A program made the position numbers and the translations under genes. The notes under the pieces were generated by a model that was not told the DNA's origin, made no database searches, and saw only the letters and a program-made list of their open reading frames with translations. Shown here one piece after another: positions 37,869 to 49,795 of a stretch of 64,000 bases of DNA. This DNA is from Monosporascus cannonballus (lineage: Eukaryota > Ascomycota > Sordariomycetes > Xylariales): NCBI GenBank assembly GCA_004154925.1, contig QJNS01000087.1, forward strand, positions 124,001-188,000, read 5' to 3'. Position 1 is the first letter of the stretch, and each line of letters starts with the position of its first letter.

Positions 37869-37954
37869 ACTGGAAAACATATTAAAGAGAATACAAAAAG
37901 TTTACCAAAAAATAAGGAAATGTTAAGGGCAAAATTTATAGAAGGGGAAAATCG

Positions 37955-38341
37955 TATTATGGTCTAATATACCACGGTCTCCAGAAACGGTCTAATATAA
38001 CCCAACCATATATACGTAATAAGGCAGGTCACGTAAGAAATTATTAACTTATTAATAATAAGCCAGTAAGTAGGATTACTAATTCACTGGTAATAAGGTA
38101 ATAAACCGGATCATTAATTTGCTAATAGTAATCCAGCAAATAAAAAAAGAATATATACGTTTATTATTTCCATCATTTAGATAGTACCAGCTTGCAATAT
38201 AACATTGTTACCCAAAATACCTTTAGAATTACGAGACGTAATACGTTACTATATTTATTGCTCAGATTCCCACGATACTCCTGCTAACATAAACCCGTAC
38301 AACTAAGGTTTAATAGTTGGTTAAACCGCCTAGCCGTCACA
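37955..38341 (+). repeat. 3' LTR of element D
   Basis: 387 bp, TATTATGGTCTAATATACC to CTAGCCGTCACA. The U3 tandem repeats are present but heavily mutated. Confidence 0.88.
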
Positions 38342-38346
38342 ATATA

Positions 38347-41300
38347 TCATTTACATTCCATAGTACGGCGCCAGCACTCATGTAACTTGGAAAGGTCCAG
38401 CGCAAAGAAAAAAGCCAAATCAGATATTATAACTATAGCTAAATAAGATATTACCGAAGTACCTATAAAAAACTCAAAAAAACCACGACAGGATAACTAG
38501 ATAACCGTACCGGAGAAAGAGTCCAGGAATAATCCAAAAAATGATAACAGAATTATTAATATAATCTAGGCCTAGTACAAAGAGGGGCCATTACGAGAGG
38601 AAATTTAAAATAAAATGCAAAAGGCTAAAAATCTAGTCAAAGAGCGTCTAAAAAACAACGAAACGTCTTTAGAAAATGGCTGAAAAAATATCAGGAATAG
38701 ACGAAAAACATATATTCTAGAACACTTGATTAATACGACAAAAAGTGCGCTATATATTGCCGACGACGGGAATACTTTAATCATAAAAAATAAAAACGGC
38801 ATATTCTTTAAAGGTTTATTCGCATATAGTACGAAAGATACTATTTTCTAAATCAAACTGGAAATACATTATTAAATTAAAATATCGATATTTCGGATAT
38901 AAAGAACCGGAAAATAATATATATTAGTTAGCCGTAATAAAAGACTTGCCCAAAGATATATTTGTTAGCAGAAGAATCGTTTTTTAAAAATAAGTAATAT
39001 AACTACTAAACGAAACGAAATGATCCAGCATATAATGGAAAAATACTATCAGAAAGCTATTATAAATCTTTATTTTTAATTAGCCTTTATTACCGATTTA
39101 GGAATCGAAAAGCTATTAAGAAAAAATACGTTAATTTATTGACGAACTTTGGAACGACAACCAATATAACATAAAATAAGATGCGGTTAAAACTATAAAA
39201 AACAATTTACTTAATAAGAAAAAAAGCTATAATAAAACCAGAAATAATTGGTACATCTTGAAGAAACATTATGCCGGTAATACCGACAAATATAATAATT
39301 TAATACGTTATATACCGAAATATATATATAATTAGTCAAATTCGAAAAATATTAAAACAAAAAGATTATCTATAACAAAACCGCAAAATAACGAAACCTA
39401 AAGAAATTAAAAAAGTTTCTAAAAACGGTTTTGAACGTGATAATAAAAGCCGTTAATAACCTTTTCATCTTGGATATACGAATCGGAATATATTAGTATA
39501 CCGTAATAAGAAATTGCAGAATTTTAAGCGGAAAATATATTATACCGAATATATTTAATGGGTTTAAGTTATTATAAAAATATAAGTTAAAACTTTATAC
39601 AATTATAAATGCCGAAAAATAGAAATTTGTTCACGATAACGAAAAATTTATACGTAAAATTAATTACTTCAAGATTTTTATTTAACGATAATATTAAATA
39701 ATTAATTTCGATACCGGTTTTTTTGAAGAATACGATATAATTTTAAAATTATTAAAAATACGTTAATCTGAAATTGAGATTAACAGAAAAACTGGCTAAA
39801 TAAAATTCGTCTTATATTTTGTTATCAAATAAAGAAATATATAAAATTTTAATACTTAATCGAAAATAATAACAAATATAGACAAAAGAATATAATAAAT
39901 ACCTTGTTACCAAAAAAACAAAATATATAAAACTAGTTATTAAAGGAAATTACGAAGTATTATGATTATTATTAAAGCGAAATTAAGCTACTTAAATAAC
40001 GGTTTAAAATAACAACCTTAAAAATTAAAAACTCTAACTAATATATTATTATAATACTATAAATATAAATAGCTCTTTAAAAGAGAGTAAAATACGAAAA
40101 TATTAAAATATAACGAATAACATCATAAAATAATTTTTAAAAACCGATTTTCTAAGATATTTTACCTTATCTATAATTTAAGCGAAACAGAATTAAACGT
40201 TTTTAAATGATATTTGGAAAATCGATGATGTAAAAGATAAATTTGACTTTCGAAATTACCAGCAATATATTTAATATTTTATTTATCTCAAAAAACCGAA
40301 AATTACGATTTATAATTAAATATTAATAGTTAAACGATATTATTATTGAAGTATTATTACATTTAATTACAGAAATACCGAACTGATTTTACGGAACCAA
40401 ATAATTTATAATATGCGACCTTAAAAATAAGTACACCTTTATTAAGATTAAAAGAACACGGATAAAAAATAACTTTTAAAATAAAATAAGGATTATTTAA
40501 GTATTTAGTTACGCTAATAAGATTTACAATTACATTAATAATTTTCTAATAAATAACGAATTCTATGCTAAGAAAATATTTCGATAATTTTATTATATGT
40601 TATTTCGACGACATTTTTATCTTTTCGAAAACAAAAAACATATTGGCAAAATACATTTATAAAGTTCTTTAAGTTTTATAAAACGCAAAACTATTAATTA
40701 ACGTAACAAAGAATTAATTTTGAACATAAAACGTAAAATATCTGAAATTGATTATTATTTTAAGATATATTACGATACAATTTAAAAACATTGTTATAAT
40801 TACAAAATAACAAATGTTAACAATAATTAAAAAAACGTATAGTTATTCTCTAAATTCGCTAATTGTTATAGGAAATTTATTCGAAATTTTAACAAAAAAT
40901 TTCTGCCCTTAATTAAACTTATTAAAAAAATTTAAATAAATACTTAAAACAAAAATAATATTTTTAAAAATTAAAGATAAACTTATTAACAAGTTAATAT
41001 TAATTATATACGATTCAAATAGTTTAGTTAAATTAAACATCGATATTTCGAATTACGCATTAAATATAATAATTCGATAACGAAATAAATAAACCAAATT
41101 ATACCCTATTACGTTTTTTTCATACAAATTAAAAAAAGCCAAACTTAATTACAGTTTTCCGGATAAGGAATTTATAGCTATTATTATAGCCTTTCGAAAA
41201 TTCAGGTATTTTTTAAATGGAAATTTGCATCAGATCAAAGTTTATACGGATTATCAAAATCCTACCGGTTTTATTACGACTAGGAACTTTATAAAACGAT

Positions 41301-42736
41301 AATTAAAATACGAAAAGAAATTGGCGAATTTCGATTTCGTTATTATCCATAAAAACGTTCAGAAAACGGTGAAGCTCATACCCCAAGAAAAAAACCAAAT
41401 CTCGAAAGAAAATTGGTCAAAATTAATTATATAATTGTTGATACCGTTATAAAAGAACATTTACGCCTATGACAAATTACGACATTTCGAGCAGTACTTT
41501 TTAATATATATCAGAAAATCCAGTAATATAACGATGATTTTCCACAAAACCAAAATAACAGGCAAAATACAAATTCTAAAAAAATACCAAAAGGACCTAG
41601 TACGAAAATACATAAGTATTAGCTATATAAATATCCAGAGATCTATAAAACCTTAAAAAAGATATAACGAACTTACTAATTTTTTAAGATAAACTTAATA
41701 ATACGGGAAATTATATAAAAATAAGATATTTATACTGGAATAAAGGCTTGATAATATACGCTATATAAAAAGTTATAACCTTTACCAATCGCGAAACGAC
41801 GATAATATATAATTATATTCGATTTTACTACTAAGTTTTCTATGTCAGAAAGTGTCGTTATAAAAATATATTACGATAACTTTTTCGTAATCGTCGCTCG
41901 TTGTACCAAATCTTCGTACCTTTTACCATATTATAAAGATATAAACGCCGAACAAATAATATACCTTTTTTTCAAACATATTTTTAGCATTAATGGATTA
42001 CTTATAAAAATTATTTAAAATATAAGATTAGTATTTGCATTTAAATTTTAACAAGGCTGTATACCCCAAATCGGCCTAAATTATAAATTATCTAGGATAT
42101 TTAGGCCTCAAACTGACTGAAAAATAAAACCAATAAACTAGACCTTAAAAACGTATTTACGATATTATATTAATTACGAACAAAATAATTGGGTTAAAAG
42201 TTACTAATCGCGCAACTGGTCTATAACACCAGTTATTACAAAAATATCAAAATAATTCCAGTATACGCATAATTTTAGTTTTACCCTAAATGTTTAAAGA
42301 AAAATACGTACCGCTAGTCCGATTAACTCCAAAAAGGTTTTACGTCAAAATAATTAAAAGAGTTATACCAAAACTAAAAAGAGAATTAAAATTCGTACGA
42401 AACAGAACAAGTAAAAATTATAACGAAAAACGGTTAAAAAAAATTAACTTTCGAAAAAGGAGAAATAGTTTACCTTATCATAAAAGATATTTAAAAAAAA
42501 AGCCACCTAGTAAAAAACTCGATTTGAAATATATCGGTCCATACAAAATTATGAAAAAAAAAAATTCAAAAAACAATTACCAATTAAAACTTATACCAAA
42601 AATCAAATTCTATCCAATTTTTCATATTTCTTTTTTCGAATTAATAAGAAGCATAATCAAAGTACGCACGGTACAAAACGACATAATAGTAAAGGATAAT
42701 ACGGTGTACGAAATAAAAAAAAAGCACTTAACATAA
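38347..42736 (+). pseudogene. Element E gag (3' part) and pol, degraded
   Basis: Zinc-knuckle remnant (about 38,410-38,460, IRYYNYS then IRYYRSTYKK), RT (about 40,390-40,640), RNase H (about 41,000-41,270), integrase core (about 41,810-42,190). The last stretch, 42,290-42,736, is by chance open for 148 codons and shows the integrase C-terminal GPY/F signature: KLDLKYIGPYKIMKK then FYPIFHISFFEL. The 5' part of gag lies left of D (about 31,000-31,701). Non-functional. Confidence 0.72.
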
Positions 42737-42924
42737 AAAAAACGAATTTACGCAGTATCTAATCAAATAAAAAAAGCACCCGGATTTCGAGAACATTTGA
42801 AAACCCGCCAAGAATGTTATGATACCTAGCGCCTATTAAAGAACTTTCACCGGCAACGACGGGCGCATTCTAATTAATAATCGATTAATCAATAACATCG
42901 ACCTCGGATTAGCCGGTCGGAAAC

Positions 42925-43439
42925 GCGATCTATACTAACGTAACAACTGCAACGGCAGCCTCCAACTATTCCTATTTTTAACGCTCCTACTTCTTTAACT
43001 CGTTTAACAACTAAAGCTTATGCTATATTATAATAACACCCTTTAAACGGGCCAACGCTTTTTGTTTACGCAAACAAATAAAACGAAAAAGATTCGTTTA
43101 TCTTTTCCTGATGACGACGTTAAACCTTAAGGTAAAAACGTTAAAGTTCTAATAATCGCTCTTTGGCAAGCGCCCTTTCGCAGTCTAAACGTTAATATTT
43201 TCGACGAATATTTTGCAAAGAAAAAAGCGGTATACCGGTACCATTACAAAACCGAACTCAATTAATACATTCTTTATACCTCGACACGTTTTTATTATTT
43301 TACACTTAATATTTTTGGAAAAATAATAAGAATAAACCATAATTTCGTATTAAAATCTATTAAAAACTTTAACAAAATTAATACAACGAATAATAGAAAA
43401 ACGAAAAATACGACAAATCTTAAAAATGCGAAACGACAT
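42925..43439 (-). pseudogene. Element E antisense Cys-rich/coiled-coil frame, decayed
   Basis: ATG at 43439 gives MSFRIFKICRIFRFSIIR. Further along, one frame reads YKECIN, RFCNGTGIPLFSLQNIRRKY, then a charged, Leu/Gln-rich stretch (ALAKERLLEL, RRHQEKINES, LLNELKK) with coiled-coil character. A CXXC-type cluster (SKNIKCK, YKEC, RFCNGTG) suggests a former zinc-binding domain. The best-preserved C-terminal half among the copies. Confidence 0.6.
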
Positions 43440-43526
43440 ATTTAAAAAGCAAAAGGGTAGGGACCCACTTGCCAAACGGAAAAAAAAGGAAATCTTAAGG
43501 ACAATATTTTTAAGAAAAGGAAATGG

Positions 43527-43864
43527 TATAACAACCTAACAAACCTCGCCCTCAAGAAACGGTTAAACAAGAATAATACGGCTACCTTTCCAATTACGTA
43601 ATAAATAATCATTACCATACCAATAATTACCACCGAATACGTAATTACAAATAATCGAATTAGGAATAAGAAAAATATATACGTTTATTATTTTCATAAT
43701 TATATAATATTACTTTGCAATATAATTTCGTTATTCAAAACGCCTTTAATATTACGGGACGTAATACGTTACTATATCTATTACTTAGACTCCTACGATA
43801 CTTCTCCTAATATAAACCCGGAAGACTTAGGTGTAATAGTTGGTTAAACCGTTTAGCCTTTACA
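43527..43864 (+). repeat. 3' LTR of element E
   Basis: 338 bp, TATAACAACCTAACAAAC to TTTAGCCTTTACA. Shorter than the 5' copy because of a deletion inside the U3 inverted-repeat array. Confidence 0.8.
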
Positions 43865-44190
43865 AAAAAGATATATTTAGGGTTCCGATTTTCGCGATAA
43901 ATATCCCGTTCTTTTGATATCAAAATTGAAAAATAACAAATATATAATTAGCGAAAATTAAAACTCTATATATCGACGCATAATCGATTAAAAATATTTA
44001 CACAATATTACGAGAAAAAAATAATTATCTTTTAATTTTTATAAATATATTAAAAACGCTAACGAAATGAAACGATTTACCGTTTTTAATTTTCGGAATA
44101 ATTATTTTAAAATTAAAACACCGTAAAAAAAATAAAGAATAACTTTTAAAATTATGTACGGACTTTACGAATACAGGAAGAATACTAATA
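43865..44190 (+). pseudogene. Element F reverse transcriptase, first half
   Basis: The translation FTVFNFRNNYFKIK and YGLYEY matches the gypsy RT region around FT-LDL-GYH-I and YGHFEY. The frame stops exactly where element G is inserted and resumes at 49,796. Confidence 0.65.
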
Positions 44191-44380
44191 TGTGATGGGC
44201 ACGATGCGTAGGTTGAACGGAGGTAGGGCCCAACAAAGGTTTATATTTAAATTAAGGAGGGAAAGGGAGAAATAACTAGCCCCCAGTGAGGTGGCTACTC
44301 TTTATATACATATGGATAAGTTCGGGCTAAGGAGCTCGCTCCGTAAGCCCGAGCTACCTTATAAGCTTTAGCCTATAATA
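44191..44380 (-). repeat. LTR of element G, left copy (3' LTR)
   Basis: 190 bp, TGTGATGGGCACGATG to GCCTATAATA on the plus strand, with the hairpin CGGGCTAAGGAGCTCGCTCC... at about 44,328-44,355. Near-normal composition, TG end intact. Confidence 0.88.
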
Positions 44381-44399
44381 TTATCCCCTTTTTCGCCTT

Positions 44400-47300
44400 T
44401 GAGAAATAATAAGGTTATGGTGAGGCGGTGGCGGCTTTGCTTATACCTTTTTTTTTTGTTCTTATTCGTACTTTTACGTTTTCGCCAACCCCGTTTTCGT
44501 TTCCGAATAATTTTTCGAAGTTATTAAGGACAGTTATATTTTCGAAACTATTATATAATTTTTATATTAGTTCGGCGTAATTTGCCTATTTTATGAACAG
44601 CTTTTTTTGGTAACCGTAATGTACGCGTTTATTTTCGGCCCTTAATATGCTTTTTGTTATATAATCTTTTTCATTTTTTTCTAATAATATCGATAATAGT
44701 TAATTATCGATTAAAATTTGGTTAAGTAACGGGTTTTTTGCTATTAGTTTTAAGAGGTTTACGTCGAATCTCGGATATATCCCCGATAATATATTTAATT
44801 TTACGGTATTATATAGCATAATTGCGGTAATTCTATATTTAACGTATATTTAAAATTACTTTTTGGATAGTTATAAGGTAATTACGTTTTTTAAATTTAG
44901 CTATATTAAATCTTTTATTTCAAAATGCGGTATTTATTTTTTTAAAGACGTTAATTAATTATTTTATCCGGGCCTGCATCGACGTAATAATAGCTTATAT
45001 AAACTTAATATTTTTTTGTAACCTTTTAACAAATTAATAGTTTTTTCCGTTTTGGGGATTAATTAAATAGTTATTAGTATTTCGTTAATAGGTTTTATAT
45101 CGTACCCATAAATTAAAAAAAATATTTTTAACGAAAGGTTTTTGCTGTTAAAGGTTAATTATATTGGCGGTAAAGGTTCGGCCAAATTATATTATACCTA
45201 GTATATAAAATAATAAAAATATACGAAATTCTTTGGGTTAATTCTTTTTGTAATTCCGTTTATTTAAAGGTAAAAAGATATATTAAGTTATTGTTATATA
45301 TTTATTAAGTCCTATTAATAAATCTAAAATTTATTTATTTAATTATTTTTTATCGGATATAAATGTTTTAGCAAAACCGTAATATTTTTAATAGCAAATA
45401 ATAAAACGTTAAATATAAATTTTCGTATTTATATGAAATATTACATTTAAAATAACCGTTTTCGTTAAACGATCGTCAAATATTATAAAAAAGCAAGGAT
45501 ATATTTTTTATTTTGCCTGTAGGTCGATTATAAAATTTATCGTAAGATTTAAATAAAATCGGTTTAAAATAAGTAAAAGCCGTAATAACTTTTTTTCGTT
45601 TTTTTTACGTATAACTTATTACATACGTCGTAATTACGGCAAAATGGCGTATATCTTAAGTTTGTTTCGGTTAATAATGATTACTGATTAATATTATTAA
45701 CGTAATACTTTTTTTTGGTGGCCGGTAATATAAAAATCGTATATTCGTTAAATTAATAACGTCCGGAACGGTTTTTAAATAAGGACCCAAATATATCTTT
45801 TAAATTATAAAAAATCTTGAAAGTTAAAAAAATATTCCGCTCTGAAATTTTTACTGCGTTTATAATTGGGGGAAAATTACGTAACTTCTGAGTTACGGCG
45901 GCGTACCCTATGTTTAAGGTTTTATTTTTAGTAATTTTTGAATTTTATATTTTTTAAAATTTCTTTCGAAAAATATTATTTTGCGGGGGGGTATAACCGG
46001 TTATTTATTATTTCCCTGCTTTAAGTAAATTACGGCTATTTGGATTTCCTAATTCCGTATTAATTTGTTAAATAATTGTTTTTCTTTAATTAGCCGAATT
46101 ATTCGCTTTTAAATCTAATATTTTTTTTTGCCGTAAAGTACGTTTTATAATTTACGAAATATGGTATCGGATCGATTTAATAATTTATGAAGGCGATATT
46201 TAAATACGAAATTAAAGGCGGATTAAAAGTTAACTTATTAAATTTACTTTTTAGTACATTTACGGATATTTATAAAGTATTAAAAATTTGCGTAATGTAT
46301 TAGGATTATAAAAAGGCTAATTAGCTTTTAAAGTTTTTTTTTATTCCGTTAACGTTTTAACGATAATTAGCAGCTTTTTATTATATATTTCGTAATTATA
46401 CTTAATTAGTAATAATTTCCTTAAAGAGTATGTTACTGGTTATAACCGCTTTAACGAATCGAATTAAAATAAGTATTTTCCAGTTATTTAGCCGGAATAG
46501 TTTATTTTTATTACCGTTTTTTTTCGGGGTCCTAATACGTAAGGATAAACGTTATAATAAAAAGCCTTTTAAATCAGTCGAAAACCTGTTATTTTTTGCT
46601 TTTTTAACGAAAAAAGGTTCCTTTTTTCGTTAATCGTAAAAGAGGAACTGTAATTCCGTTAAAGTTTTTTATAAAGGTTCGGTAAAAGTTAACGAACCCG
46701 ATAAAGGTTTTAATTTTCTTTACGTTAATAAGGGCATTTTATTTTTGAATAATAGTTATCTTTTTGTGATTAATTTTTAAATTTATTTTTATTTTAATAA
46801 AAGACTTTAAATATTTTGTTTTTTAAATTATAAATTTATATTTATTTAGTTTTAATTTTAATACTATTGCCGTTAAATAATGGAATACCATTTTAACTTT
46901 AGCTATATAATTAGTTCGAAAGCCGGACGAATAAATTAATATATTATTCATATATGCGAAATAAAAGTTCTTAAAGTAACGTTATAACGTAACATTAATA
47001 TAATGTTAAAAGGGAGCCGGTATATTATTATGGCTGAATAAATATATCAGTTATTTAAAAAGAATTCGAAATATATACGGAACGTAATTTTTTATTCGTT
47101 TTTTTAGTAAATACGTAACCGGTAAAAAGCCGTTCGAACGTCGAACTTTGTAAACCACCGGGTTTATAATAAGGTTCGTAATATTTCCTTTATTAACGGA
47201 AAAAAGGAATGATTTTATTTCGTAATTTTATTTAATTTCTTATAATATTCGCAAAACCGTAAGCTTCCGTTAAGTCTTTTTGCAAATAATACCGGGATAT

Positions 47301-49550
47301 TTACGGGCAAATTATTAGCCCAAATTTAATTTTTATTAAGCGAATTTGTAAATATTTTGCGAAAAAGTAATAATTTTTCCTTTAATATTTCGTATAAAAA
47401 TTTTTATAAAATTGTTTTTTTTATCCGAAACATTTATTTTTAGGTTTACCGTTATATTGTTATTATTATAATAAAATAATAACGATAAGTTTTTGTTATT
47501 TGCAAAAAGGTTTTGGAATTTTTATATTTCCTTAAGAAAACGTTTCGTTATATCCTTAAAAATTAATTACGGCTTTATTTTTAAAGCTTTATTAATATCT
47601 TTTATAAAAATTGCAAATATATTGTTTTCCGTTTTTTTAAGGCAGTTCTGCTGCGTTATTGCCGCGAAAGTTACGATTGTTATTAAGCGGGCTTTTTTAT
47701 ATTTTTATAGCCGCTCTTTTTAGTAATTCTTAGGCTTTTTATCGCATTATTGTTTTTCGCGTAATATAGATGTAATAACGTTGTTTGCGAAACGGATAAG
47801 CCGTTATTTCGTTTGGTATACGATATTATTATATTTTATTTAAGGTTTTCTTAAAATAAAAAGGTAAAATAACTTTTTAATTACGTACTCCCAAATTCGT
47901 TTTAAGCGGCCGTTTAAGTTTATATTAATGTAAATAATTTCCCAGATCGTAATCGTTATAAATTTGTTCTTTTTCGTTAGTTTTAATCGATAGAATATAA
48001 TAAGTATACATTAGAACTTTAAACGGCGAATTAGCCGTTAATTAAATACGAAATAACAAATATATTTATTATTAATTTTTACGTTTATATATTTAATATT
48101 ATTAATTAAAGCGTTTAAAATAAAAGTGGTATTATTTAATTTATTATCAATGTTTTGTAATTTTCTTTTGATATTTTTTTATTACCGTTTTTTGATAAAG
48201 GTTATTTTTTTAAATTTTCGTTATCCGAATTATTGTTCTTATTAACGGTATCCCGCAAATTCGTTACCGTAACCTTTATTTTAATCGAATATGGCCGCCT
48301 TACAGGTTTATATTTGAGATATTTTTAGTTTAAATAATTTGTGGCGGCGTAATGGAAATATTATTTTTTCCGTTTCCGAATTTTATTTTATTATCGGAAA
48401 GTTATTTCGTAGAAGGGCGGTTGTTTAAGTTTCGTTCCGAATTATCCTTGGATTGGTTTTTTCGATTACTTTATTATTAGTTTATAAGTTTGGAAATTAA
48501 CGTAATTAATTCCGTAATGTTTGTTAAAACCATATCTTTTTAAACATTTATTATTTAAATTGCTCCGTTAATATAATTAACGTATTATTATTAATTAACC
48601 GTTTCGTTATTTTTATTAAAATTCCAAGTTTTGTTTTTTTATTTATATAGTAATAAGGTAAACTTTTTAAACAATTAATTATCTTTTTTATTTTATGTAC
48701 CTAAAAGTTATAATTCTCGTAAAATGTATTTTTCTTAATTAATGTATTACGGAGTTAGGTATTAGTAATTGTATTTAAAAAATTATTTTAATTATTAAAA
48801 ATTATATTAAGCCTTTATATTTATTTAATATAAATTTAAAATTTGAAAAATAATTTTAACACCTTAAATTATTATTTTATTTTATGCGTTATACTTATTC
48901 CTTAACGAATTATATTATTTATTTATTTTTAAAACATTTTTTTATATAAAAAAGGAAATTATCTATATTGAAATCAATTCGTAATTCTTTTATTTTAAAT
49001 TAATAATTAAGTTGTAATTATTTTTCGATAAATACACATATTATAATATTTAGGCAGGTTATTATAAAAAAGTCGGAAATAAACCGGTTTTCCTTTATTT
49101 TCGAAGGAAATATAACCAAAAAAACGTTCCGTTTTTTATTTCCCGTTTTATAAAAGCCATTTTATAAGCTGACGATTTGCCCTTACGAACGCGTTATTAA
49201 ACAGCGGGCCTATCGAAAATTCTTAACGAAACGGATCTTATTTTATAAAGGCTTCTTTTCTTTTATTTTCGTAAAAATATATTTTTTTTATTTCCGTTAT
49301 TCTAGTAAGCAAATTATTTATTATTTTTTATAGCTAAAAACCAATTTAACAAATTCTTTTTATTACATGTCAAATTTTTAAAATATATTTTCGAACGATT
49401 AATATTATAAGTTTTCCTTAATAATTCCGGATAAAGTTAATACCTTAAATTCGCCTATAATTTCGTCGGTTATATTATTTCGTAATTATTTCGTTATAAA
49501 ATATTTTTGGGCTTATTATTCGTAATTAAAATATTTTTAAAAAGGGTTTC
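44400..49550 (-). pseudogene. Element G gag-pol, degraded
   Basis: Minus-strand translations include SLRFCEYYKKLNKIT and RWFTKFDVRTAFYRLRI (RT, about 47,290-47,050) and CNKLYVKKTKKVI then FFLIYGYDIKP (integrase zinc-finger and C-terminal core, about 45,680-45,090). Stops interrupt every frame. Gag was not resolved but should lie at about 48,200-49,550. Confidence 0.7.
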
Positions 49551-49600
49551 CTTTTTATTTAGCTTCTTAAAAACTATAATAAGTTATAACCTTAAATATA

Positions 49601-49790
49601 TATAACGGATACGATATAGAAGTTAAATAAAAGTACAGCCTAACAAAGGTTTATATTTAAGGTAAGGAGGGAAAAGGAGAAACAATTAGCCCCTAACGAA
49701 GTGGCTACTTTTTATATACATATAGGTAAGCTCGGGCTAAGGAGCTCGCTCCGTAAGCCCGAGCTGCTCTATAAGGTCTAGCTTGTAATA
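49601..49790 (-). repeat. LTR of element G, right copy (5' LTR)
   Basis: 190 bp, TATAACGGATACGATA to GCTTGTAATA. The hairpin (AGCTCGGGCTAAGGAG / CTCCGTAAGCCCGAGCT, about 49,729-49,765) is preserved although the outer ends show C-to-T/G-to-A changes. Confidence 0.88.
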
Positions 49791-49795
49791 TAATA

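Larger units (their letters stand above)
31702..38341 (+). mobile_element. Element D: Ty3/gypsy retrotransposon nested inside E
   Basis: 6,640 bp, with two 387-bp LTRs (31702-32088, 37955-38341). Target duplication ATACA (31697-31701) / ATATA (38342-38346) differs only by one C-to-T change. It is inserted in the gag region of E, itself inside F, so it is the youngest layer of this stack. Internal order as in B. Confidence 0.9.
30532..43864 (+). mobile_element. Element E: Ty3/gypsy retrotransposon split by element D
   Basis: LTRs 30532-30906 and 43527-43864 are more alike each other than either is to the other LTRs here. Removing D (31702-38341) leaves about 6.7 kb, the family's normal length, and joins the two halves of gag: GATACA/TATATCATTTAC followed by TACGGCGCCAGCACTCATG aligns with B around 24,225-24,275. 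E is inserted in element F between protease and RT. No convincing target duplication could be read. Confidence 0.82.
44191..49790 (-). mobile_element. Element G: Ty3/gypsy retrotransposon with short hairpin-bearing LTRs
   Basis: 5,600 bp, two 190-bp LTRs (44191-44380, 49601-49790) and a perfect target duplication TAATA (44186-44190, 49791-49795). It is inserted in the RT of element F in the opposite orientation: RT-like and integrase-like translations are found on the minus strand. It is a different family from A/B/D/E/H. Confidence 0.9.

Noticed and set aside
42290..42736. A 148-codon host gene in the AT-rich block
   Set aside because: The translation is the Lys-rich integrase C-terminus (GPY/F motif) of element E and lies at the expected place before its 3' LTR.
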